Assembly (NCBI RefSeq): GCF_016591975.1 | Contig: NZ_AP024169.1 | Location: 2,085,001 to 2,149,000 of the forward strand | DNA: 64,000 nucleotides | Source: Anaeromicropila herbilytica | GTDB lineage: Bacteria > Bacillota > Clostridia > Lachnospirales > Lachnospiraceae | Direction of reading: 5' to 3' | Shown: positions 57,416 to 64,000 of the stretch, in pieces | Numbering within the stretch: the stretch's first letter is position 1 | Layout of the letters: the number at the start of each line of letters is the position of its first letter | Program-made: the position numbers and the translations under genes | Notes under the pieces: generated by a model | Told to the model about the DNA's origin: nothing | What the model saw: only the letters and a program-made list of their open reading frames with translations | Databases searched by the model: none

Positions 57416-57418
57416 TTC

Positions 57419-58678
57419 TTATATTATCACAATTTCATGTAAATAATCATTTTTAATTTCATATCCGAACTTTTGGTACACGATACTGTTGTATAGATCT
57501 GTTGCTAATACGTCCAAATCTAATAATATAGAACCAGTTTCATCTAAAAGTGATTTTGCATCTGCCATTTTTGTAATTAATACAATCTGATCCATATTTT
57601 TAATTGATTTAATTAGATGACTAGATTCTTTTCGAAAGCCTAATATTCGGGCATATTTTATAGTCCCAGAAGTGATAATTGTACCGTAAGTATCTATTCT
57701 AATATTTAGCAGGATATGAAGTAATGCCCGTGTTACCCTGGTGAGTGTCAAATGTTTCGTCTTTAATAGGAGAGCAAAATCTTGGAAATCCTTATACTGA
57801 TTGTATAGATTAGAAATTCGGTTCTCCAAACCACCAGAGACATCAATATAATTGGTTAATGTATTTGTATTTTCAAAAAGCAATTTATACTTTAAAAGTA
57901 ATGAAAGATCATTATCTAGTATCGGAAATGTCTTTTGATATCTATCCTCAAGTAGTTGTACTGAATTCTCAGGAATAGAAGAATATACAGTAGAAATTAG
58001 ATTTTCCCTAAAAGCTTTTCGGATAGCAGTAGCAGAGCTAAAAGAGTTATTAAGTTCTGTATCGTGAAAATTAGAATCTTTTCTCTTAATTGTGGTAGGA
58101 ACGATTGAACTGTTCAATCGTTTAATAGCTTTAATATACTCGATTCCTAGTATGTTATTAGGGGATAGTAGCAGTTTTTCTAATTCTGTGATGTCATAAC
58201 TAAAAGTATTGTTATCGCACATTTTTAGATATTCTACAATTGCTTTTGTTCTCGCAAGTGGGTAAGTAATACCTGTTTTCATATAATTTGTTATGAATTC
58301 GCTTAGTTTAGGTGGTTCATTTATTAAAAGTTCAGCAATTTGAGTTAATACCTCAATATCTCCACATTCACTGCCAAAACAGATAGAATCAATAATTCCT
58401 AATTTATCTAAAGTTGAAATAGCTCCAAGAGCAAAAAATTCAGCACTTGCTGTTGAATAACAGATTGGAAGTTCTAGAACTAGATCAGCGCCGTTTTTTA
58501 ATGCGATTTCGGTTCGAGTATACTTATCAAGAATAGCTGGAGTTCCTCGTTGAACAAAGTTACCACTCATGATAACAACTGCATAATCTGCATTTGTCAG
58601 CTCTTTTGCTTTTTCTATATGATATTTATGACCATTGTGAAAGGGATTGTATTCCGCAATGAGACCTACAATTTTCAT
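57419..58678 (-). CDS. tmcAL: tRNA(Met) cytidine acetate ligase (YlbM)
   Basis: A 419-residue nucleotidyltransferase-fold enzyme that uses acetate and ATP to form N4-acetylcytidine at the wobble position of elongator tRNA-Met. The HxGH motif is H14-N-G-H17 in AEYNPFHNGHKYHIEKAK, followed by MSGNFVQRGTPAILDKYTR. Length is normal. AAAGGAATGG precedes the start. In Bacillus it stands in the ylb cluster before yceD-rpmF; here pta and ackA lie between, on the other strand. Use of acetate gives a possible metabolic link to ackA. Confidence 0.93.
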   Translation of the reverse strand: MKIVGLIAEYNPFHNGHKYHIEKAKELTNADYAVVIMSGNFVQRGTPAILDKYTRTEIALKNGADLVLELPICYSTASAEFFALGAISTLDKLGIIDSICFGSECGDIEVLTQIAELLINEPPKLSEFITNYMKTGITYPLARTKAIVEYLKMCDNNTFSYDITELEKLLLSPNNILGIEYIKAIKRLNSSIVPTTIKRKDSNFHDTELNNSFSSATAIRKAFRENLISTVYSSIPENSVQLLEDRYQKTFPILDNDLSLLLKYKLLFENTNTLTNYIDVSGGLENRISNLYNQYKDFQDFALLLKTKHLTLTRVTRALLHILLNIRIDTYGTIITSGTIKYARILGFRKESSHLIKSIKNMDQIVLITKMADAKSLLDETGSILLDLDVLATDLYNSIVYQKFGYEIKNDYLHEIVII

Positions 58679-59204
58679 TTTCTGCCATTCCTTTCTTATC
58701 TTAATTTAGTAAAGTAAATATCTTTGAATTTGATTGCCAAAGTTTTCTTAAACTTATCCTAAATGAAAAGATGAATGAATTGGATAGTAAATAGCAACAT
58801 TGCCCTAATTCAAAAAAATTAGTGATTTTATATAATAATTACTTTGAAAATAATCAATTGTATGATAAAATATACAATAAATCAACATATTATAATGTAA
58901 ACTGTAAATACAATTTATAGGAGAAATCTATATTTGTCTATTAATGAAAGAATCCTATTATAGAGGAGTTTCAAATCAAGTTTTGGTACATACTAACGTA
59001 AGTGTGATTGAATTCTAAAAACTGAATTTATTAAGATTCACTTTCAAACTCCCTTATTTTTTATATCAAAATTAATCGTTTATTACGTATTGATTATATC
59101 ATAGACTTAATTATTTGTAACCGTTTATAGTAATAAGAAACTAGATTTAATAGAGGGAAAAATAAATTGTACTAAAAAAAATAATTATATTTGTATTAAA
59201 TATG
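58679..59204. other. Long divergent intergenic region between tmcAL and pta
   Basis: AT-rich. It contains TATAAT at 58891-58896 without a good -35, a 24-codon frame at 58944-59018 with a poorly spaced AGGAG, and a loose long-range hairpin, GGAGTTTCAAA (58965-58975) with TTTCAAACTCC (59042-59052), followed by TTATTTTTTAT. These could define a short transcript, but the evidence is weak. Confidence 0.3.
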
Positions 59205-59233
59205 TTGTATACAATAAACATTTGCATTATAAT
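59205..59233 (+). promoter_or_regulatory. Promoter of pta
   Basis: TTGTAT (59205-59210), 17-bp spacer, TATAAT (59228-59233), giving a leader of about 35 nt. Confidence 0.7.
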
Positions 59234-59275
59234 AGAATTCAAATGTTTTTAAATACGAAAGGAGCAATTACAATC

Positions 59276-60274
59276 ATGGGATTTATTGAAGAAATTAAAG
59301 AAAGAGCTAAAAAAAATGTACAAACAATAGTACTTCCAGAGACAGAAGATCAAAGAACAATAGAGGCAGCAGCAAAAATTTTAAAAGAAGGAATTGCAAA
59401 ATTAGTATTAGTTGGTAATAAAGATAAAGTTCTTGCAGCTTCCAAAGGTTATGATTTATCAGGAGCAACTATTGTTGATCCTGATAAATGTGAAAAATTA
59501 GATGCTTATGTTGATATCGTAGTAGAATTAAGAAAAAGCAAAGGAATGACTCCTGAGCAAGCTAGAAAGTTATTAACAACTGATTACTTATTCTTTGGTG
59601 TAACAATGGTTAAAGCAGGGGATGCAGATGGTATGGTAGCAGGCGCTTGTCATGCTACAGCAGATGTTCTTAGACCTTCATTACAGATTCTTAAGACTGC
59701 TCCAGGTACAAAGTTAGTATCAGCATTCTTCCTAATGCTTGTACCTAACTGTGAATATGGTGCTGATGGTACATTCATTTTCTCAGATGCAGGCTTAAAT
59801 CAAAATCCTAATTCAGAAGAATTAGCAGCAATTGCTGAAAGTTCAGCTAAGAGCTTCTCATTATTAACAAACAAAGAGCCAATCGTAGGTATGCTTTCAC
59901 ATTCTACTAAAGGTAGTGCAAAACATGCAGATGTAGACAAAGTTGTAGAAGCAACAAGAATTGCAAAAGAACTATATCCTGATATCAAACTAGAAGGAGA
60001 ATTACAATTAGATGCAGCTATCGTACCATCAGTTGGAGCTTCAAAAGCACCAGGTAGTGAATATGCTGGAAAAGCTAATGTATTAATCTTCCCAGACCTT
60101 GATGCAGGTAATATTGGATATAAATTAGTACAAAGATTAGCAAAGGCAGAAGCTTATGGACCAATCACTCAAGGTATTGCAAAACCTGTTAATGATTTAT
60201 CAAGAGGATGTTCAGCAGATGATATCGTTGGTGTAGTAGCAATAACTGCATTACAAGCTTTTGCTTCGAAATAA
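59276..60274 (+). CDS. pta: Phosphate acetyltransferase
   Basis: Converts acetyl-CoA and phosphate to acetyl phosphate, the first half of the ATP-yielding acetate pathway. The 332-residue protein is the short form (no extra N-terminal domains), with TIVLPETEDQRTIEAA, DGMVAGACHATADVLRP, MLSHSTKGSAKHADVDKV and NVLIFPDLDAGNIGYKLVQR. ATG 59276 is used because the open frame start at 59222 overlaps the promoter -10. AAAGGAG lies 11 nt upstream. Preferred codons suggest high expression. ackA follows. Confidence 0.96.
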   Translation: MGFIEEIKERAKKNVQTIVLPETEDQRTIEAAAKILKEGIAKLVLVGNKDKVLAASKGYDLSGATIVDPDKCEKLDAYVDIVVELRKSKGMTPEQARKLLTTDYLFFGVTMVKAGDADGMVAGACHATADVLRPSLQILKTAPGTKLVSAFFLMLVPNCEYGADGTFIFSDAGLNQNPNSEELAAIAESSAKSFSLLTNKEPIVGMLSHSTKGSAKHADVDKVVEATRIAKELYPDIKLEGELQLDAAIVPSVGASKAPGSEYAGKANVLIFPDLDAGNIGYKLVQRLAKAEAYGPITQGIAKPVNDLSRGCSADDIVGVVAITALQAFASK

Positions 60275-60343
60275 TTTGCTGCTTTGTAGTGCTTTGTAAA
60301 GTAGTGTATAGGGTAAAAACAACTAGAGATTGTTAATGGAGTA

Positions 60344-60370
60344 AGTGTGAAATGCTTTTTATTTCACACT
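60344..60370. repeat. Dispersed stem-loop, copy 2 (between pta and ackA)
   Basis: AGTGTGAAAT, loop GCTTTTT, ATTTCACACT, with outer imperfect GAGT/ACTC pairing. Same core as the copy at 36691-36721. It may process or attenuate the pta-ackA transcript and set different levels of the two enzymes. Confidence 0.7.
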
Positions 60371-60451
60371 ATACTCTATGCATTCATGCTAATTAAATTT
60401 TTGTTTGCATATTACCAAAGAATATTAAATGTTGGATAAAGGAGATATTAT

Positions 60452-61639
60452 ATGAAAGTATTAGTTATTAATTGTGGTAGTTCTTCATTAAAATACCAAT
60501 TAATTGATTCAGAATCAGAAATAGCATTAGCTTCAGGATTATGTGAAAGAATAGGTATTGATGGAAAGTTAATACATAAACCAACAGGTGGAGAAAAGAA
60601 AACTTTTGACGTACAAATGGACAACCATGAAGTTGCTATCAAGTTAGTATTAGACGCTTTAACAGATAAAGAACATGGTGTAATTACTTCACTTGATGAA
60701 ATTGGTGCAGTAGGTCATAGAGTAGTTCATGGTGGAGAAAAATTCGCTTCTTCAACAGTAATTACAGAAGAAGTATTAAAAGCAATTGAAGAATGTAATG
60801 AATTAGCACCTCTTCATAATCCAGCTAACCTAATTGGTATCAATGCTTGTAAGAGATTAATGAAAGATGTGCCTATGGTAGCTGTATTTGATACTGCATT
60901 TCATCAAACAATGCCAGAAAAAGCTTATTTATATGGTTTACCATACGAATATTATGAAAAATATAAAATAAGAAGATATGGTTTCCACGGAACTAGTCAT
61001 AGTTATGTTTCAGAAAGAGCATATGAAATGACTGGTTTAGATAAAAATAATTCTAAAGTAATCGTATGTCACTTAGGAAATGGTGCATCTGTTACTGCAG
61101 TAAAAAATGGTGAGTCAATCGATACAAGTATGGGATTAACTCCACTAGAAGGTCTTATTATGGGTACAAGAAGTGGTGATATCGATCCAGCAATTATCGA
61201 ATTCATTGCTAAGAAAGAAAACCTTAATTTAAGTGAAGTTCTTAATGTTCTTAATAAGAAATCTGGTATGTTAGGATTATCAGGAACTACTAGTGACTTT
61301 AGAGATATCTTAGCTGCTTCGAAAGAAGGAAATAAGAGAGCAATTATTGCATGGGAAACATTTGCTTACCATGTTACAAAATATATCGGAGCTTATACAG
61401 CTGCAATGAACGGTGTTGACGCAATCTGCTTCACTGCTGGTTTAGGTGAAAATAATGGTGCAATGAGAGCTCTTATCTGTTCTTACTTAGGTTATTTAGG
61501 AGTTGAGCTTGATGAAGAATTAAATAGCAGATATGGGGAAGACTTAGTAGTATCTACTTCTAATTCAAAAGTTAAGATCTGTATGATTCCTACAAATGAA
61601 GAACTTAAGATAGCAAGAGAAACTGTTGCTTTAGTATAA
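60452..61639 (+). CDS. ackA: Acetate kinase
   Basis: Makes ATP from acetyl phosphate and ADP. The 395-residue ASKHA-fold enzyme has VLVINCGSSSLKYQLID at the start, GHRVVHGGEKF, FDTAFHQTMPEKAYLY, RRYGFHGTSHSYV and TGGLGEN-like FTAGLGENNGAMR motifs. AAAGGAG precedes ATG. It lies 177 bp after pta with a stem-loop between; either read-through or a weak own promoter (TTGTTT-N16-TATTAA at 60401-60428) is possible. Confidence 0.97.
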   Translation: MKVLVINCGSSSLKYQLIDSESEIALASGLCERIGIDGKLIHKPTGGEKKTFDVQMDNHEVAIKLVLDALTDKEHGVITSLDEIGAVGHRVVHGGEKFASSTVITEEVLKAIEECNELAPLHNPANLIGINACKRLMKDVPMVAVFDTAFHQTMPEKAYLYGLPYEYYEKYKIRRYGFHGTSHSYVSERAYEMTGLDKNNSKVIVCHLGNGASVTAVKNGESIDTSMGLTPLEGLIMGTRSGDIDPAIIEFIAKKENLNLSEVLNVLNKKSGMLGLSGTTSDFRDILAASKEGNKRAIIAWETFAYHVTKYIGAYTAAMNGVDAICFTAGLGENNGAMRALICSYLGYLGVELDEELNSRYGEDLVVSTSNSKVKICMIPTNEELKIARETVALV

Positions 61640-61795
61640 GATAATTCATGTGTAAATAGATGTTATTTTAATGGTCGTAATTTATTAAAACATACTGTTT
61701 CAATTAACGTTACTATTAGCATTGTATCATATGGAATTTTATCCGATGAAGTATACAAAAAGAAGTATAAAACACTAAAAAGTAGCAAATAAACG

Positions 61796-61824
61796 TTGAC
61801 AAATAAAAGCACAGTATGTATAAT
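61796..61824 (+). promoter_or_regulatory. Consensus promoter of yceD-rpmF
   Basis: Perfect TTGACA (61796-61801), 17-bp spacer and perfect TATAAT (61819-61824), 30 bp before the yceD ATG. Confidence 0.85.
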
Positions 61825-61854
61825 TACAGAAGTGTGAATTTTAGGAGATAAACT

Positions 61855-62376
61855 ATGCTCATTAATTTATCAGAAACTTTGTCAGTTAATAACAAAGTGA
61901 AACACATAGAAGCTCCAATTGAATTAGAGAGCTTTAAGCTAGATGGACACGAGTATAAATTTGTCTTGAAGAATCCAGTATCTTTAACACTGACTAATCT
62001 TGGTGAAAGAAGACTATTGATTGAAGGCAAGACAAGCGTATCTCTTTTGATTCCATGTAGCAGATGCTTAGAAGACGTTGAAGTGTTTTTTGACATTAGC
62101 TTAGAAAAAGAAGTTGATTTCAAAGTAAGCGCAGAAGACCGAACTAAGGAATTAGATGAAACAAATTATATTAGTGGATATAATCTGGATGTAGACGTAC
62201 TCATCTATGATGAGATTCTCATAGACTTTCCTTTGAAAGTTTTATGTGATGAGGACTGCAAAGGTATATGTAACGTTTGCGGTATGAATCTCAATAAAGG
62301 TTCTTGTGATTGTGAAAGTACAGCACTTGATCCTAGAATGTCAGTGATCCGTGATATCTTCAAAAATTCCAGATAA
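61855..62376 (+). CDS. yceD: YceD/DUF177 family protein
   Basis: A 173-residue protein linked to 23S rRNA accumulation in other organisms. It has the family pattern: C-X2-C in IPCSRCLEDVEV, the acidic DVLIYDEILIDFPLKVLC strand and a Cys cluster CDEDCKGICNVCGMNLN...SCDCE, likely zinc-binding. TTAGGAGAT precedes ATG. It is co-transcribed with rpmF 43 bp downstream, a near-universal pairing. Confidence 0.93.
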   Translation: MLINLSETLSVNNKVKHIEAPIELESFKLDGHEYKFVLKNPVSLTLTNLGERRLLIEGKTSVSLLIPCSRCLEDVEVFFDISLEKEVDFKVSAEDRTKELDETNYISGYNLDVDVLIYDEILIDFPLKVLCDEDCKGICNVCGMNLNKGSCDCESTALDPRMSVIRDIFKNSR

Positions 62377-62419
62377 TTAATTTTGTTTTGGAATCTTAAT
62401 ATATGAAGGAGGTGTAATC

Positions 62420-62599
62420 ATGTCTATCTGTCCAAAGAATAAATCTTCAAAAGCAAGAAGAGATAGCCGTAGAGCAAACTGGAAAATGACTGCTCCAAAC
62501 TTAGTAAAATGCAGTAAGTGTGGAGAATTAATGATGCCACATAGAGTATGTAAAGCTTGTGGTTCATACAACAAAAAAGAAATCATTTCAGCTGAATAA
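62420..62599 (+). CDS. rpmF: 50S ribosomal protein L32
   Basis: A 59-residue basic protein: MSICPKNKSSKARRDSRRANWKM at the start region (shown in the usual L32 order), then CSKCGELMMPHRVCKACGSY with four zinc-ligand cysteines (C31, C34, C44, C47). GAAGGAGGTG precedes ATG 62420, an ideal site. A terminator follows, so the usual continuation into plsX is absent. Confidence 0.97.
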   Translation: MSICPKNKSSKARRDSRRANWKMTAPNLVKCSKCGELMMPHRVCKACGSYNKKEIISAE

Positions 62600-62603
62600 T
62601 TTT

Positions 62604-62633
62604 AAGAGCTAACACTTAGGTGTTAGCTCTTTT
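62604..62633 (+). terminator. Terminator of yceD-rpmF
   Basis: AAGAGCTAACAC, loop TTAG, GTGTTAGCTCTT with a short T tract. Confidence 0.87.
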
Positions 62634-62864
62634 CTGTTGTGCAAAAATCTTTTGTTAAATCTTACTTTAGCTGTGTCTAGAATACTAAATTGATACTATA
62701 ATCATATAGATTTAAGAAAGTTAAATAGGAATACTCTTTATTTATAATTTTAGTAAAAAGTGGTATCAAATTGTTTACATAAGATTTATAATGTAATTAG
62801 TAAGGATTATTCATACAAGCAGGTGGAGATTAAAATTGTCTGCTTACTTAACCGATTGGAGATC

Positions 62865-63092
62865 ATGACGAAAATGAAACGAATAAATAAATTAAAACTA
62901 GTTTCTATTATACTCGTATTAATAACATTGTTTGGAGATTCAGTTAGTATATATTATAATGTAGTAAGAATGAATAATAACTTTTTAATTAATATTTTGA
63001 CTGGGTTATGCAATTTAGCTCTTATATTTGTTTTAATTGAACTGGTAAAAGAAGATAGAAGAATTAAATTACAAAAATTTGGAGAAGATTAA
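62865..63092 (+). CDS. Small two-span membrane protein of unknown function
   Basis: A 75-residue protein with a basic start (MTKMKRINKLKL), spans at about 11-30 (VSIILVLITLFGDSVSIYY) and 41-60 (INILTGLCNLALIFVLIELV), and a charged tail. No family recognised. GGAGA lies near 62858-62862, so the start may be ATG 62865 or ATG 62874; the longer frame to 62760 has no ribosome-binding site. The PHP gene starts 24 bp downstream, likely co-transcribed. Confidence 0.6.
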   Translation: MTKMKRINKLKLVSIILVLITLFGDSVSIYYNVVRMNNNFLINILTGLCNLALIFVLIELVKEDRRIKLQKFGED

Positions 63093-63116
63093 TTATTATA
63101 ATGGGGGGCTAACTAA

Positions 63117-63893
63117 ATGATAGATTGTCATATTCATCTTGAAAATGGAGATTATACAATAGAGTGGTTAAATCAATTTGTGAAAGTAGCAGTAGAACGT
63201 GGGATAGAAGAGATATATCTACTGGAGCATAGTCATAGATTTCTTGAATTTATTCCTATGTATCAATCTATTTGCGAATATAGTGAATATCAAAGAAAAT
63301 GGTTTGAAAGTAAAAATAACCGTAATTTATCTTTAGAAGAGTATGTAGCATTTATACAACAAGCAAAACAGGGGAGATATCCTATTAAGATTCATTTTGG
63401 ATTGGAAATATGCTATTTTGAAGGTTATGAAGATTTTATTCATGAGATTTTGAAACATTATAACTTTGACTTTTTAACTGGATCCATTCATTGGGTAGAT
63501 GGATTTGGTTTTGACCATAAAAAAGAGCTCTGGGACTCAGTTGATGTGGACATGACTTACAGACGATATTATGAATTAATGAAAAGTTTGATAAAAAGTG
63601 ATTTATTTACTGGAGTGGCTCATCCAGATAGCATTAAAGCATTTGGCTATAAACCTTCCTATGAGTTACTTAATACCTATGAAGAAATAGCGAGCTTACT
63701 ATGTAAGCATGATATGTATGCAGAACAAAGTGGAGGTTTGCATTTGAATTATAGCGAGAGCTGTGAACTTGGTATGAATAAGACTATGTTAAATGTTTTT
63801 AAAGAAAGAGGGGTTCGAATCTTAACCGCTTCTGATGCGCATTCACCTGAGAATGTAGGTGCATATATTAGAGAATTGCAAGGCATGTTATAA
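63117..63893 (+). CDS. PHP-domain phosphoesterase, probable histidinol-phosphatase
   Basis: A 258-residue PHP-fold metal enzyme with all metal motifs: MIDCHIHLENG, LLEHSHRF, HFGLEICYFEG, TGSIHWVDGFGFDH, GVAHPDS and LTASDAHSPENVG. This order resembles HisK/HisJ histidinol-phosphatases, which would complement the isolated hisH-hisF pair, but related PHP proteins act on other phosphates. GGGGGG lies 9 nt before ATG. The last 107 bp of the window show no further gene. Confidence 0.85.
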   Translation: MIDCHIHLENGDYTIEWLNQFVKVAVERGIEEIYLLEHSHRFLEFIPMYQSICEYSEYQRKWFESKNNRNLSLEEYVAFIQQAKQGRYPIKIHFGLEICYFEGYEDFIHEILKHYNFDFLTGSIHWVDGFGFDHKKELWDSVDVDMTYRRYYELMKSLIKSDLFTGVAHPDSIKAFGYKPSYELLNTYEEIASLLCKHDMYAEQSGGLHLNYSESCELGMNKTMLNVFKERGVRILTASDAHSPENVGAYIRELQGML

Positions 63894-64000
63894 TTATAAT
63901 AACAATGAATATAAGGTATAAAATCTGATAACGATTACATAATATATTAATGATATGATAAACAAGCCTCTACATACTAGTTTAATAATATTGAAAGAAG

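Noticed and set aside
58944..59018. 24-codon frame between tmcAL and pta as a gene
   Set aside because: The only AGGAG is about 19 nt from the ATG, and the peptide has no distinctive feature.
59222..59275. 18-residue extension of Pta
   Set aside because: It overlaps the promoter -10 box.

Overview
The window is AT-rich, low-GC, Gram-positive DNA. The gene set points to an anaerobic, spore-forming member of the Lachnospiraceae/Clostridia: an alpha/beta SASP, YtfJ/GerW, YlbJ, a 2-hydroxyacyl-CoA dehydratase activase, phosphotransacetylase with acetate kinase, a secreted multidomain amylase and a CE2-type esterase. It resembles plant-polysaccharide degraders such as Lachnoclostridium phytofermentans, but the species cannot be proven from the window alone.

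Layout. 1-2172 is the 3' three quarters of a 23S rRNA gene with its terminator and no 5S gene after it. 2.7-8.5 kb holds cheV, a divergent sirtuin, an acidic membrane protein, an isolated hisH-hisF pair and ung. 8.6-12.8 kb (minus strand) is one 1410-residue activase/dehydratase-like fusion. 13.4-19.9 kb carries a LysM protein with a tandem repeat, a CE2-like esterase, corA behind a long leader, a rhomboid-like zinc-ribbon protein and pyruvate kinase. 20.2-22.7 kb is an xpaC-telA pair. 22.8-31.3 kb looks like a cell-envelope locus: a giant double GT-C glycosyltransferase, a second GT-C-like protein, two ABC-2 permeases without an ATPase, and an unknown helical protein. 31.4-33.8 kb is sporulation (ytfI-ytfJ) and rpmB.

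34.4-45.2 kb is a housekeeping block with the gene order familiar from Bacillus ylo/ylb loci: asp23-fakA, a PfkB kinase, recG, a SpoVK-like AAA protein, a SASP gene, rsmD-coaD, a coiled-coil gene and ylbJ. The ylb order resumes only at 57.4 kb with tmcAL, pta, ackA, yceD and rpmF. Between lie pepF, a cysteine desulfurase with ttcA, a 274-bp foldback element, a complete but inactivated ISL3-family insertion sequence, and a 1905-residue secreted GH13 enzyme. The window ends with a small membrane protein and a PHP-family phosphatase.

Functionally, pyk, pta and ackA form the ATP-yielding end of fermentation, and the secreted amylase and esterase would supply sugars. The cysteine desulfurase probably supplies sulfur to TtcA for tRNA thiolation. 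RNA and translation functions (23S, rpmB, rpmF, rsmD, tmcAL, yceD) are spread through the window. The least explained items are the orphan envelope locus, the sirtuin with Cys where the catalytic His should be, the leader ORF before corA, a 45-residue membrane peptide at 33.8-34.0 kb, a stem-loop repeated at two loci, and the foldback element beside the insertion sequence.
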